A DNA stretch of 64,000 nucleotides from Clostridium collagenovorans DSM 3089. GTDB lineage: Bacteria > Bacillota > Clostridia > Clostridiales > Clostridiaceae. Of this stretch, positions 17,959 through 26,505 are shown piece by piece. The translations under genes were made by a program, and so were the position numbers. The stretch's first letter is position 1, and each line of letters opens with the position of its first letter. The stretch is taken from positions 353,405-417,404 of the forward strand of contig NZ_FQXP01000005.1 in the NCBI RefSeq assembly GCF_900130005.1, given 5' to 3'. The notes under the pieces were generated by a model. The model had not been told where the DNA came from. It did no database searches and saw nothing but the letters and a program-made list of their open reading frames with translations.

Positions 17959-19179
17959 TTACTTTATATATGCCTTTCTCATAGATTTAGAAATTAACAC
18001 TATAAACGCTGAGCATATAAGTAATACTCCACCCATAATATAAACAGGTTGTACACCAATCATGTCACAAAGTATACCTGATAGTCCCATGCTTATAGGT
18101 GCTAATATTAGTCCAATAACATTTATTATACTAAACACTCTGCCAATAATATTTTTATCAACTATTATTTGTAAATAACTAAATATAGGACTTGTAATAG
18201 AATCTGATGCTCCATATAAAAAATATAGTATAACTATAGCAGGAAAATTTGAAATTCCCCCTATAATTAAAACACTAAGTCCACTAAATAAAAGTCCTAT
18301 AAAATAATATTTACCTGGTGATTTCACCTTTAACATCCCTATTATTAAGGAACCTATTACCATACCAATAGCTATGGATGTTCTAATAAACCCCATACCT
18401 TCAGAACCTACATGTAAAACATTTTGAGAAAGTATTACAGGTAAAGTATCTAAAAGACCATAAGCTAAATTAGTTATAAGTAAAACCACTATAAAAACCT
18501 TTATAAATTTATTTTTATATACATAGGATACCCCTTCTTTTAAATCCATAAAAAAACTACTTTCCTTGTCACACTCTATATCTTTAGTTTCTCTATTTTT
18601 ATTTATTTTAATTAATCCTATAAAAAAAGCTGAAAATACAAAAGTAGTTGCATTCACTATAAATAATGTATTCATGGAAGTAACCGCTATTAGTATTCCT
18701 CCTAATGCCATTCCTACAACATCTAAAACATTAAAAATAGTTTCTATTAATATATTAGCTTTTATAATATTTTCATCATCAACTATACTTGGAAGTATTG
18801 CCGACCTAGCAGTTCCAAAGACTATATCAAACAGCTCTAATAAAAAAGAACATATAAAGATAGGCCATATACTAAAGCTATTACTTTTTAAAATTATTAA
18901 TATAACTATAATTAATACACTTCTTATTAAATCAGAAAAAATCATTATATTCTTTTTACTAAATTTATCTACAATTACGCCACAAAAGAGTCCCGTTATT
19001 ATTTGTGGTAAATTACTAAATGCAAGTAAAAAGCCAACAGTAGCACTGGAACCCGTTTTATCTAAGATATACCACATAATAGATAGTGTATACACTATAT
19101 CACCAAATTTACTTATTACCCGTGCAGTTAGATATTTATTAAAGTTTTTCTTCTTAATTAACTCCAAATATTCACTCAT
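17959..19179 (-). CDS. MFS transporter, macrolide-efflux-like
   Basis: A 406-residue, 12-helix permease of the MefA/enterobactin-exporter-like branch, suggested by the N-terminal KNFNKYLTARVISKFGDIVYTLSIMWY and the loop GVIVDKFSKKNIMIFSD. The substrate is not predictable; drug or siderophore efflux are the usual guesses. The start ATG 19179 follows an AGGGA-rich stretch. No regulator is adjacent. Confidence 0.8.
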   Translation of the reverse strand: MSEYLELIKKKNFNKYLTARVISKFGDIVYTLSIMWYILDKTGSSATVGFLLAFSNLPQIITGLFCGVIVDKFSKKNIMIFSDLIRSVLIIVILIILKSNSFSIWPIFICSFLLELFDIVFGTARSAILPSIVDDENIIKANILIETIFNVLDVVGMALGGILIAVTSMNTLFIVNATTFVFSAFFIGLIKINKNRETKDIECDKESSFFMDLKEGVSYVYKNKFIKVFIVVLLITNLAYGLLDTLPVILSQNVLHVGSEGMGFIRTSIAIGMVIGSLIIGMLKVKSPGKYYFIGLLFSGLSVLIIGGISNFPAIVILYFLYGASDSITSPIFSYLQIIVDKNIIGRVFSIINVIGLILAPISMGLSGILCDMIGVQPVYIMGGVLLICSAFIVLISKSMRKAYIK

Positions 19180-19452
19180 ATAAAAATTCCCCTATCCCTC
19201 TTTTATACATTTTTTATCTTGAGTCCCTTTGAAACATAACCCCTACTCAACAATATATAGTATTAAGTATATATTATATCCAAAATATAATTATAATTCC
19301 ATTAAATTCAACATTTCATTGTTCTCTATTAAAAATGCATCATGTTCTCCAGTACAAAATAAAAGCTACATAACTTAAGCTATATAAAAGCATTATAGAT
19401 TTTACTACCTAAACTCATAATTAAAAGCTTCTTATAATTTTATGGTGAAATA

Positions 19453-19493
19453 AAAAAATCACTTGTGAACTTATAAAATTCACAAGTGATTTT
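19453..19493 (-). terminator. Rho-independent terminator
   Basis: AAAATCACTTGTGAA (19455-19469) pairs with 19479-19493, with a T run on the minus strand, six bases from the stop of the BI-1 gene. Confidence 0.85.
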
Positions 19494-19498
19494 CAGTA

Positions 19499-20218
19499 TT
19501 AATTATCTCTATTATCCATAAATATCATTACTAATCGTAAAATTCTTAAGAATAACCAAACTAAAGTTACAAGTATTCCAAATCCGCCATACCACTCCAT
19601 ATATTTAGGTGCACCGCTATAAGTCATTCTTAGAACATAATCGTAATCTACAAGTAGATTAAAAGCTGCTAAGGCTGCTATAGCTATGCTAAATACTATT
19701 CCAGTGATTCCGCTACCATAAATAAAAGGCATGTAAATACCAAATAATGATAATACAAAGCTTAGCAAATATATAACACTTACTCCCATAGTAGCTATTA
19801 CTATAGTATTTCTTAATCTATTTGATAATCCTCTTTGTCTATATATAAGTAACATAGAAATAGCAACTGCCACAGTAAGTAATACCGCTGCTAAAACTGC
19901 TCCACTATATTGTCTTGACACTATGCCAGTAAAAGATCCTAATAACATACCTTCTAATATAGCATATATAGGTGCTGTAATTGGTGAAAGCGTTGGTGTA
20001 AATGATGTTACAACAGCTACTATAGCAGCTCCAATAGAAGCTCCTATTAATAATCCCATGCTTCCTCCACCATTCCAAGTTATAGATGCTGAAATAACTA
20101 GTATTGCTAATAATATAAATGTCTTAACTGCCGTACCTGTTACACTCATACTAGATGTATTTCCGTATCCTCCGGCATTTTTTAAACCACGTTCTATAAA
20201 AGGATTCGGTTTTTCCAT
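19499..20218 (-). CDS. Bax inhibitor-1/YccA family membrane protein
   Basis: This is a 239-residue protein with seven hydrophobic segments. It matches bacterial BI-1 (YetJ/YccA) proteins, which are pH-sensitive calcium leak channels or membrane-protease modulators. Landmarks are the N-terminal NPFIERGLKN tail, the GMLLGSFTGI helix and, near the end, LLVDYDYV and KYMEWYGGFGILVTLVWLF, which hold conserved Asp and Glu residues. The start ATG 20218 has TGGAGGGA upstream. Monocistronic. Confidence 0.88.
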   Translation of the reverse strand: MEKPNPFIERGLKNAGGYGNTSSMSVTGTAVKTFILLAILVISASITWNGGGSMGLLIGASIGAAIVAVVTSFTPTLSPITAPIYAILEGMLLGSFTGIVSRQYSGAVLAAVLLTVAVAISMLLIYRQRGLSNRLRNTIVIATMGVSVIYLLSFVLSLFGIYMPFIYGSGITGIVFSIAIAALAAFNLLVDYDYVLRMTYSGAPKYMEWYGGFGILVTLVWLFLRILRLVMIFMDNRDN

Positions 20219-20409
20219 ATATATCCCTCCAAGTCTTGAATTAGATTTGTAATATATTAAAGTGATATTCCCTACTAACTATATAGTATAAAATATCACT
20301 TTGCCATATTCTATCACTGTAAATTTGCTTAGTCAATAATAATGCTTATAACTTAATTTAGTTTACATATTATTAACCTATATATTATCTTACTATTCCA
20401 TTAATTTTA

Positions 20410-20832
20410 TTAAAAATTATCATCTATTAAGTCCTTAAAAGTTATACTCTCTAAATCATTAGCTAAATCCCTTTGAACCTTAACAAAGGCTTTATGTAAT
20501 TTACATTTATGATTTTTTCCACCTGTACATAAACTTATGTCTGTTAAACATCTATTTACACAAATTGGACCATCTATAGCCTCAATTACTTCTTTCATAT
20601 TTATCTCTTCAGGTACTCTTGCTAGAGCGTAGCCCCCATTAGTTCCTCTATAAGACTTAATTACATTTATAGCTGTAAGTTTTGTTAAAAACTTAAGCAA
20701 AAATCTCTGTGATAACCCTAATACTTCTGCTATTTTTTTTGCCTCTACTCTCTCTCCAAATTCTAATCCCGATAAATAAAGAACTACTCTTAAGGCATAA
20801 TCTGCTTCTTGTGTTATCTTCATACTATCCAC
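20410..20832 (-). CDS. Rrf2-family transcriptional regulator
   Basis: A 140-residue winged-helix regulator. The N-terminal KITQEADYALRVVLYLS and the recognition region GLSQRFLLKFLTKL define the Rrf2 family. The segment CVNRCLTDISLC (with C at about 104, 108 and 115) carries the cysteines that ligate an iron-sulfur cluster in IscR, NsrR and CymR relatives. It may therefore sense Fe-S or redox status. It is not adjacent to isc or suf genes here; the neighbours are a BI-1 gene and an NlpC/P60 gene, so its target is unknown. Confidence 0.88.
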   Translation of the reverse strand: MDSMKITQEADYALRVVLYLSGLEFGERVEAKKIAEVLGLSQRFLLKFLTKLTAINVIKSYRGTNGGYALARVPEEINMKEVIEAIDGPICVNRCLTDISLCTGGKNHKCKLHKAFVKVQRDLANDLESITFKDLIDDNF

Positions 20833-21397
20833 TCCTAAATTTTCAAAAATAATTCTCCCTAAAATAACTTTGACATAACTACTTGTCTATGTCTAATACT
20901 TTATTTCAATCCTCTAATAATCTATTATTATCTCTTTTCTGAATTTTAAAACTTAATTTCTTATACTCTTCATAATCTTATATATTAAAATGTTTAATAT
21001 CATACTAAAGGTTATATTATACTATTTTACTATAAAATTAAATAGATTTTCTAGCTTTATTGAAAAGTTATTTAATTTTTTATAAGTTTTCGAAATTTTT
21101 TTACCTAAAATTGATAATTTTATGTTATATTATTGTTGTAGTATTACATAAAATTCCTAATATTACTGTAAATTTTTGTATTAGAGTGTTGTTTTAAATC
21201 TTCTACATTTATTTATGTAATCATTAAAGGAACTTTTTATTTGTCTTGGAACAATATATTGAAACTAAAGTATTTTATTATACATCACAATATCTTTAAT
21301 TTCAATTTAATTTATATATGTTATATAAAAATATATAACTTTTTAAATATAAACTTTACCTTTAATTTTAAAAGCTATATACGAAAGGGGAAATATC
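20833..21397. other. AT-rich divergent intergenic region, no gene seen
   Basis: About 565 bp separate the minus-strand Rrf2 gene from the plus-strand NlpC/P60 gene and should contain both promoters. I see no small gene or strong hairpin. Short T and A tracts dominate. Confidence 0.5.
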
Positions 21398-23038
21398 ATG
21401 AATAAAAAGTACTTAAAGGGTTTGTGTCTATTAGCTTTATCATCTTGTGCTTATTCAAAAGCTTCTGTTGCTTATGCTGATGTTTTAGAAGGTATTGTTA
21501 ATGCTGATGTGCTTAATGTTAGAGCTGAACCAAATACCTCATCTTCCATAGTTGGGCAACTTAATAAAAATACTAAAGTAGAAATATTAGATGAAGATTC
21601 TAATTGGTATAAAATAACCTTTAACGGTAAAAATTGCTGGGTATCTAAAGACTTTATATCTGTAAATCAATCATCTACAACTGAGGGCCAAGTAACTGCA
21701 TCCGCATTAAATGTAAGAGATGGTGCAAGCACTAGTAATAATATAATAGGTTCTTTAAATAATGGTACCAAAGTAACTATCATTAGTAAAGATAATAACT
21801 GGTATAAAATTAAATATCAAAATGGTTATGGTTGGGTATCCGCTGATTATATTGTAACTACAGGCTCTGAAAATAATAACGGAAACAACAATAATGATAA
21901 TTCATCATCTATTAATAAGAAATATCTAGTTACTGCTGATGCTCTGAATGTTAGAAGTGGTCCTGGTACAAGCTACGGTGTTATTACAACTGTTTCATAT
22001 AACACTGTTGTTACTGCCTCTGAATCCAGAGCTGGTTGGACTAAAATATCAGCCAATGGCTCAAGCGGTTGGGTAAGCAATGATTATTTATCTGAAGTTA
22101 CAGAGACTAATCCTACCCCTACTCCACCTCCTACTGATAATAATGGTTCAGCAGTTAATAAAGATGGAATAGTAACTGCTGATGTTTTAAATGTTAGAAG
22201 TGGTGCTGGTACTAATTATGCCGTTATAGATGCTTTATCTAAAAATACTAAGGTAACTGTAGTAGAGGAATCTAATGGTTGGTGTAAAATAAAATTAGGA
22301 AATTCTTATGGTTGGGCATCAAGTGATTACATATCTTTTGATATTAATGGATCTGGTAATGATGGTAATAATGGAAACTCTGGAACTACTAATCCAACTC
22401 CAGACTCAGTTATTGGAAAAGTTGCAGTTGTTAATGCAAGCTCATTAAACTTAAGAAGTGGTGCTGGTACTCAATACGGAATAGTTAAAGTTTTAAACTA
22501 CGGTAATCAACTTGATATAATTGATAGTAGTAATAGCTGGATTAAAGTGAATGCAAGTGGTTCAACTGGTTGGGTAAGTACTGATTATGTTACTATTTAT
22601 GATAAAGGTAGCGTTCCTTCTGGACCTAATGTTCCAGAAACCCCACCTGTAACTTCTGGCTATACTGGACAAGATATTGTTAATTTAGCTAAAAAATACT
22701 TAGGTGTACCATATGTTTGGGGCGGAACTACTCCATCTGGATTTGATTGTTCTGGACTTGTTCAATATGTTTATAAAGAAATAGGGGTTTATCTTCCTAG
22801 AGTAACTTATGATCAAGTTAACGTAGGACAAACTGTTAGCAGAAATAACTTACAACCTGGTGATTTAATCTTCTTTACTAGTGAAGATGATCCTTCTGAT
22901 ATTGGTCACGTTGGAATATATGCTGGTAATAATGAATTTATTCATGCACCTGCCCCAGGTTCTGTAGTTAAGTACAGTAGCTTAAGTAATGTTTATTATA
23001 ACAAACAATACTATACTGCTAAACGTGTTTTAAAGTAA
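21398..23038 (+). CDS. Secreted NlpC/P60 peptidoglycan hydrolase with five SH3b repeats
   Basis: A 546-residue exported cell-wall endopeptidase. A signal peptide ends near residue 27 (VAYA-DV). Five bacterial SH3 domains follow, each with an LNVR or LNLR motif and a closing GWVS or CWVS motif, separated by Asn/Gly/Ser/Pro-rich linkers. The C-terminal NlpC/P60 domain (about 425-546) contains the catalytic Cys in GFDCSGLVQYV, His in IGHVGIYAG and a third polar residue in EFIHAP. These enzymes cleave D-gamma-glutamyl-diaminopimelate links in the peptide stem. The start ATG has GAAAGGGG upstream. Likely roles are separation or turnover of the wall, which is inference. Confidence 0.92.
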   Translation: MNKKYLKGLCLLALSSCAYSKASVAYADVLEGIVNADVLNVRAEPNTSSSIVGQLNKNTKVEILDEDSNWYKITFNGKNCWVSKDFISVNQSSTTEGQVTASALNVRDGASTSNNIIGSLNNGTKVTIISKDNNWYKIKYQNGYGWVSADYIVTTGSENNNGNNNNDNSSSINKKYLVTADALNVRSGPGTSYGVITTVSYNTVVTASESRAGWTKISANGSSGWVSNDYLSEVTETNPTPTPPPTDNNGSAVNKDGIVTADVLNVRSGAGTNYAVIDALSKNTKVTVVEESNGWCKIKLGNSYGWASSDYISFDINGSGNDGNNGNSGTTNPTPDSVIGKVAVVNASSLNLRSGAGTQYGIVKVLNYGNQLDIIDSSNSWIKVNASGSTGWVSTDYVTIYDKGSVPSGPNVPETPPVTSGYTGQDIVNLAKKYLGVPYVWGGTTPSGFDCSGLVQYVYKEIGVYLPRVTYDQVNVGQTVSRNNLQPGDLIFFTSEDDPSDIGHVGIYAGNNEFIHAPAPGSVVKYSSLSNVYYNKQYYTAKRVLK

Positions 23039-23046
23039 CCTTATAT

Positions 23047-23081
23047 TTACTTACTACATTTATTAAAATTGTAGTAAGTAA
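23047..23081 (+). terminator. Stem-loop after the NlpC/P60 gene
   Basis: TTACTTACTACA (23047-23058) pairs with TGTAGTAAGTAA (23070-23081). It lacks a strong T run, so termination may depend on the next hairpin at 23113. Confidence 0.6.
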
Positions 23082-23112
23082 TATTCATTAATAAAATATA
23101 AAATTTTCACCT

Positions 23113-23157
23113 AAATAAATGGTCATACAGCTATATAAGTTATATGACCATTTATTT
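23113..23157. terminator. Stem-loop between convergent genes
   Basis: A 15-bp perfect stem (23113-23127 with 23143-23157) lies between the plus-strand hydrolase and the minus-strand gene ending at 23272. It probably acts in both directions. Short open frames across this stretch (23088-23325) lack coding character. Confidence 0.65.
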
Positions 23158-23271
23158 ATATACAAATTCCTCTCTTTAATGTTACAGTCTTCTTTTATTA
23201 CTTCACCTTTTAAGCATCTATATACAAATCTTAAGATTTTAAAAAAGATTTTAATACAACAAATAATATAT

Positions 23272-24963
23272 TTACATCTCTTCACCTATTATTTTCAAAC
23301 TATTATTAAATGTATATTTATATAACACTCCTATTATATTATTCTCAGCACTTAAATAAGGATATGCTTCCTCTGTATTAAACTTAACTTCTATATAAGT
23401 ATAATCCTCACTATTAGCCTTATAATCATCCCAGGTTGAGTAAAAAATAGAATGCCATAGCAGTCTATAAAAATCACTTATATGACATTTACTATTGCTA
23501 TTTTGTCCACCTATGACTTCAAACTTTTTATATACATTGAAGGTAGCATTATCACTCCACTTCCATTTTTCATTGCCAGCATAGGCCTTATACTCCCTTT
23601 TAGTTAAGTAATTAAAAGATTTCTTTAATACTACTTTTATTTCATCTTGAGTCATAACCTTTTCATCATTTTTAGTACAATACAACTCTAGTAAGCTCTT
23701 CTCATAATAATTTATTCTTCCTATTGATGTATTCATATTAACGCCAAACTCATATCCAATATCAAAATAACTTCTTATTGCAATGATGAATAATATCCCT
23801 ACATCCTTAGTTTCAAACTTTTCCTCAACTCTACTATGAGCACTCCAATTTCTTAACAGCTTCATAACAGGTAAAAAGTTTTCTTCATAGCTTTCAATTT
23901 TAAATTTATATGGGTACAGCATCATAACACCCTCAAAATCATGAGATACACTTCTTACTATTTGTTTATAATAGGACTCTAAATTCTTAGGCTCTTTTAT
24001 AGGTAATGCTCTTTGTAAAAATGAAAGCATCTCCTCAAAGTACTTTATATCATACATTTCCTTTTTATCATTTGGAGTTTTAGGATGAAGAAATCCTTTA
24101 AATAAAATAAATTTTTCTTTTCTTTCTTTTAATATAGAAATAAGCTCTCTACATATTTCAATTATAGCTCTTCTTAAAATATAATACTCAGTATTGCTTT
24201 CATTTAGCCATGACTTAAACTTTTCTATATACTCCTCATTTTCCTTTATGTATGGTTTAGGTGGCTTTATACCCGCACCCTCAAAAATCTCTTCATACCT
24301 GTTATAAGTATCACTTAAATTTCTTTTACTATTTATTTCAGTTCTCAAATTTTTAAGAAAACTTAAAGTTACTTCTCTTCCTATATTAATATTAGTCTCA
24401 ACATCATCAACTTTCACTTCTTCAATATCTTTTAAAATTCTTATATATTTTTCGAATTCTTCTTTACTTGCATCTGAAATTTTATCCCTAACTCCATACC
24501 TTTTAAATATTCTTATTAAATTATCTATAGCACTATTTAAAGTATCTATCTGATAACTAGAAGTTAAAAACACTATTCTTTCCCTTGGAAAATCTTTATC
24601 TAAAATCAATTTCAAAAATATATAGAATCCGCCTATTCTCCCTACTTCTTCTATAGGTAACTCTAAAAATTCTTCACTTACTACTCCTATTAAAAAACTC
24701 CTATAATCTTTTCCATCAATAGGTTCACCTACTTCTAAATTTATATCTAAAATTACAGAATCAAATCCATCAAAGTTTTCTCTATTTTCATAAGAATCCT
24801 CTATATACTTTAAAGCTGAGGTTAAGTCTTTTTTTAATATTACATCCTCTTTAGGTAAGTTGTATCTAACTCTCCATTTCTCTTCCTCAACATCATCTAT
24901 GTTGCTGTGATTAAAATCCTCTATCCATAAAGATTTCAAAACTTTCACATCCTTTCTATGCAT
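23272..24963 (-). CDS. Receiver-like/HEPN-like multidomain protein, function unknown
   Basis: A 563-residue soluble protein I do not recognise as a named family. Residues about 7-165 resemble a response-regulator receiver fold: a first strand LKSLWIEDF with acidic Glu15-Asp16, a phospho-acceptor-like Asp73 in VILDINLE, and RIVFLTSSY where the conserved Thr/Ser would be. The equivalent Lys is unclear, so it may be a pseudo-receiver. The middle (about 165-360) is helical and charged. Residues 371-376 read RNWSAH inside a helical segment, matching the Rx4H motif of HEPN RNase domains, followed by a hydrophobic helix (GILFIIAIRSYF). I infer a signal-controlled HEPN-type protein, possibly in stress or phage defence. 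It is transcribed alone, divergently from the small peptide gene at 25119. Confidence 0.55.
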   Translation of the reverse strand: MHRKDVKVLKSLWIEDFNHSNIDDVEEEKWRVRYNLPKEDVILKKDLTSALKYIEDSYENRENFDGFDSVILDINLEVGEPIDGKDYRSFLIGVVSEEFLELPIEEVGRIGGFYIFLKLILDKDFPRERIVFLTSSYQIDTLNSAIDNLIRIFKRYGVRDKISDASKEEFEKYIRILKDIEEVKVDDVETNINIGREVTLSFLKNLRTEINSKRNLSDTYNRYEEIFEGAGIKPPKPYIKENEEYIEKFKSWLNESNTEYYILRRAIIEICRELISILKERKEKFILFKGFLHPKTPNDKKEMYDIKYFEEMLSFLQRALPIKEPKNLESYYKQIVRSVSHDFEGVMMLYPYKFKIESYEENFLPVMKLLRNWSAHSRVEEKFETKDVGILFIIAIRSYFDIGYEFGVNMNTSIGRINYYEKSLLELYCTKNDEKVMTQDEIKVVLKKSFNYLTKREYKAYAGNEKWKWSDNATFNVYKKFEVIGGQNSNSKCHISDFYRLLWHSIFYSTWDDYKANSEDYTYIEVKFNTEEAYPYLSAENNIIGVLYKYTFNNSLKIIGEEM

Positions 24964-25073
24964 TAATTTTATTTTTACCTAATACAATAGAAAGAACACA
25001 TTTTTTTTTAATATTTTATTATATTTTTATTGGTATTTTATTACAAATATTGTATAATTTAAATATACTTTTG

Positions 25074-25118
25074 AAAAGGGGGGTTGGAATAGATAGACTA
25101 CTATCTATTTAATTTATT
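25074..25118 (+). promoter_or_regulatory. Shine-Dalgarno separated from the start by a perfect hairpin
   Basis: The purine tract AAAAGGGGGG (25074-25083) lies 35 nt from the ATG at 25119. The spacer holds AATAGATAG (25088-25096) and CTATCTATT (25101-25109), a perfect 9-bp stem with loop ACTA, extendable by a G-U pair. Folding the hairpin leaves about 13 unpaired nucleotides. The arrangement closely parallels that at 6141-6180. Confidence 0.6.
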
Positions 25119-25388
25119 ATGATATCAACATCAAAAATTGAATTAAAAGACTTATTAATAAAATCAATACAAGAAGATGAATCCTTTAAAAGAAGTTTTG
25201 TTAAGAACCCAGAAAAGGCTATAGAATCTAAATTTGGTTCATCTACTCTAGATAGTATTCTCCTTGATATAAGTAGAGATACCTGTGGATTACTTCATGT
25301 GAAAATATCTGATCGTGATTATGTAGATGATCTTAATGAAGATAATAATTGTATCCACTTAATTATGTTAGATAGGGATGAAGATTAA
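25119..25388 (+). CDS. Small acidic protein resembling an NHLP-type peptide leader
   Basis: An 89-residue acidic protein. The stretch DESFKRSFVKNPEKAIESKF and the terminal DLNEDNNCIHLIML are reminiscent of nitrile-hydratase-like leader peptides (NHLP), which precede the core in some ribosomally made, modified peptides. Typical leaders have a D..F...L..NP..A....G motif and a closing strand near DT...HLVLP. An extra insert of about 20 residues separates the two parts here. Two cysteines are present, and there is no clear core after the leader. No modification enzyme or peptide exporter is adjacent. It could instead be a stand-alone NHLP-fold protein. The start is ATG 25119; its ribosome-binding site is displaced by a hairpin. 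Confidence 0.5.
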   Translation: MISTSKIELKDLLIKSIQEDESFKRSFVKNPEKAIESKFGSSTLDSILLDISRDTCGLLHVKISDRDYVDDLNEDNNCIHLIMLDRDED

Positions 25389-25599
25389 TTTTTTTACCAA
25401 TAATCATTGACATATAAAAATTCTAATTAGGTATATGTATACATATATAATCACGAAATATCCTTTGTATACATAAACTCTCACGCATATATTTAGTATA
25501 CTTATTTTCATGTTAATAATATTATCAATATAATTTATTGCTTAAGATGAGATACTAAAAAATATATAAAACTTCCTTTAACTAAAAGCAAATGCATAA

Positions 25600-25645
25600 A
25601 AAAGAGAAAGCAGCATGGATATCTTATAATATCCATGCTACTTTT
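25600..25645. terminator. Bidirectional terminator
   Basis: AGCATGGATAT (25612-25622) pairs with ATATCCATGCT (25629-25639) with an A run before and a T run after. It serves the minus-strand nucleotidase and probably the plus-strand small gene. Confidence 0.82.
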
Positions 25646-25650
25646 TCTAT

Positions 25651-26217
25651 TTATGACGCTATATTTTCTACTTTATCAAATTCTCTTTTTATATCCATCC
25701 AATCATTAACTCTCTTCATATTCTCTATAAGAGGATATCTATTATAATTTGTATCTATTAAAAATACATTTATACCTGATTGAGCTAGTTTAACTGCGTT
25801 TCTATATCTGTCCTCTATAAAATAGTCACAGTTAAGTTCCTTTGCTTGTCCCACTTTATCATGTCCACCTACCATGAACAATTTCCCTATGAATCCATTA
25901 TCATCTAACCATCTTTGACTTACTTCTCTATACTTTTCAGGTCTAGCAGTAACAAAATATATATTATGTTGCTTGCTTAATTCTTTTATTACTTCACTTG
26001 CATATGGTCTTGGTACACACTCTCTGTGAATCTGTTCTCCCTTTAAGTCATAGAAAACATCATAATCCTCTTCAGGTATGTTTAGTACCCTACATACGTC
26101 GAATTTAACCAATCCCTCTGGTTTTAAATCACTTTTAAAATACTCATTTATATCTTTTAACCAATAATATGGATCCGTTATTGTTCCATCAATATCTACA
26201 CATATATTTAATCTCAT
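25651..26217 (-). CDS. HAD-superfamily 5'-nucleotidase (NT5C-like)
   Basis: A 188-residue haloacid-dehalogenase phosphatase of the 5'(3')-deoxyribonucleotidase type. Motif I is CVDIDGTITDP (nucleophile Asp8, acid Asp10), motif II is YFVTARPE, and motif III with IV is DKVGQAKELNCDYFIEDRYRNA. It probably dephosphorylates nucleoside monophosphates or a related phosphoester. The start ATG 26217 has AGGAGGAAA upstream. Monocistronic; the next gene upstream ends after its own terminator. Confidence 0.82.
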   Translation of the reverse strand: MRLNICVDIDGTITDPYYWLKDINEYFKSDLKPEGLVKFDVCRVLNIPEEDYDVFYDLKGEQIHRECVPRPYASEVIKELSKQHNIYFVTARPEKYREVSQRWLDDNGFIGKLFMVGGHDKVGQAKELNCDYFIEDRYRNAVKLAQSGINVFLIDTNYNRYPLIENMKRVNDWMDIKREFDKVENIAS

Positions 26218-26440
26218 ATTTTCCTCCTAAAGATCTTATCCTCTGCTTCGCTAACCTTCTAATGTCTTTACACATTAATTTATAAACATATCAAGAAAAG
26301 TCTTCAATATTTTCATAGTTTACATAACTACTTACCTCTTTTTTAATACATTTATTATATATAATTAATATGCTTTAAACAACAAGAAAGTTCTTTCCAT
26401 ACCTTATATTCTATATTAAAAAAATTTAACATAATAAATA

Positions 26441-26471
26441 AGGTCGATGAAGTTGCTTATTTCACCGACCT
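26441..26471 (-). terminator. Terminator of the glutamate-fermentation cluster
   Basis: AGGTCGATGAA (26441-26451) pairs with 26461-26471 with one mismatch, followed by an AT-rich run on the minus strand. It closes the operon after citF. Confidence 0.7.
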
Positions 26472-26505
26472 ATAAATCTTATATTCTCTTAACTCTTATT
26501 AAACT

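Noticed and set aside
23088..23325. Two short overlapping frames between the NlpC/P60 gene and the HEPN-like gene
   Set aside because: They lie over the terminator hairpins, lack ribosome-binding sites and show no coding character.
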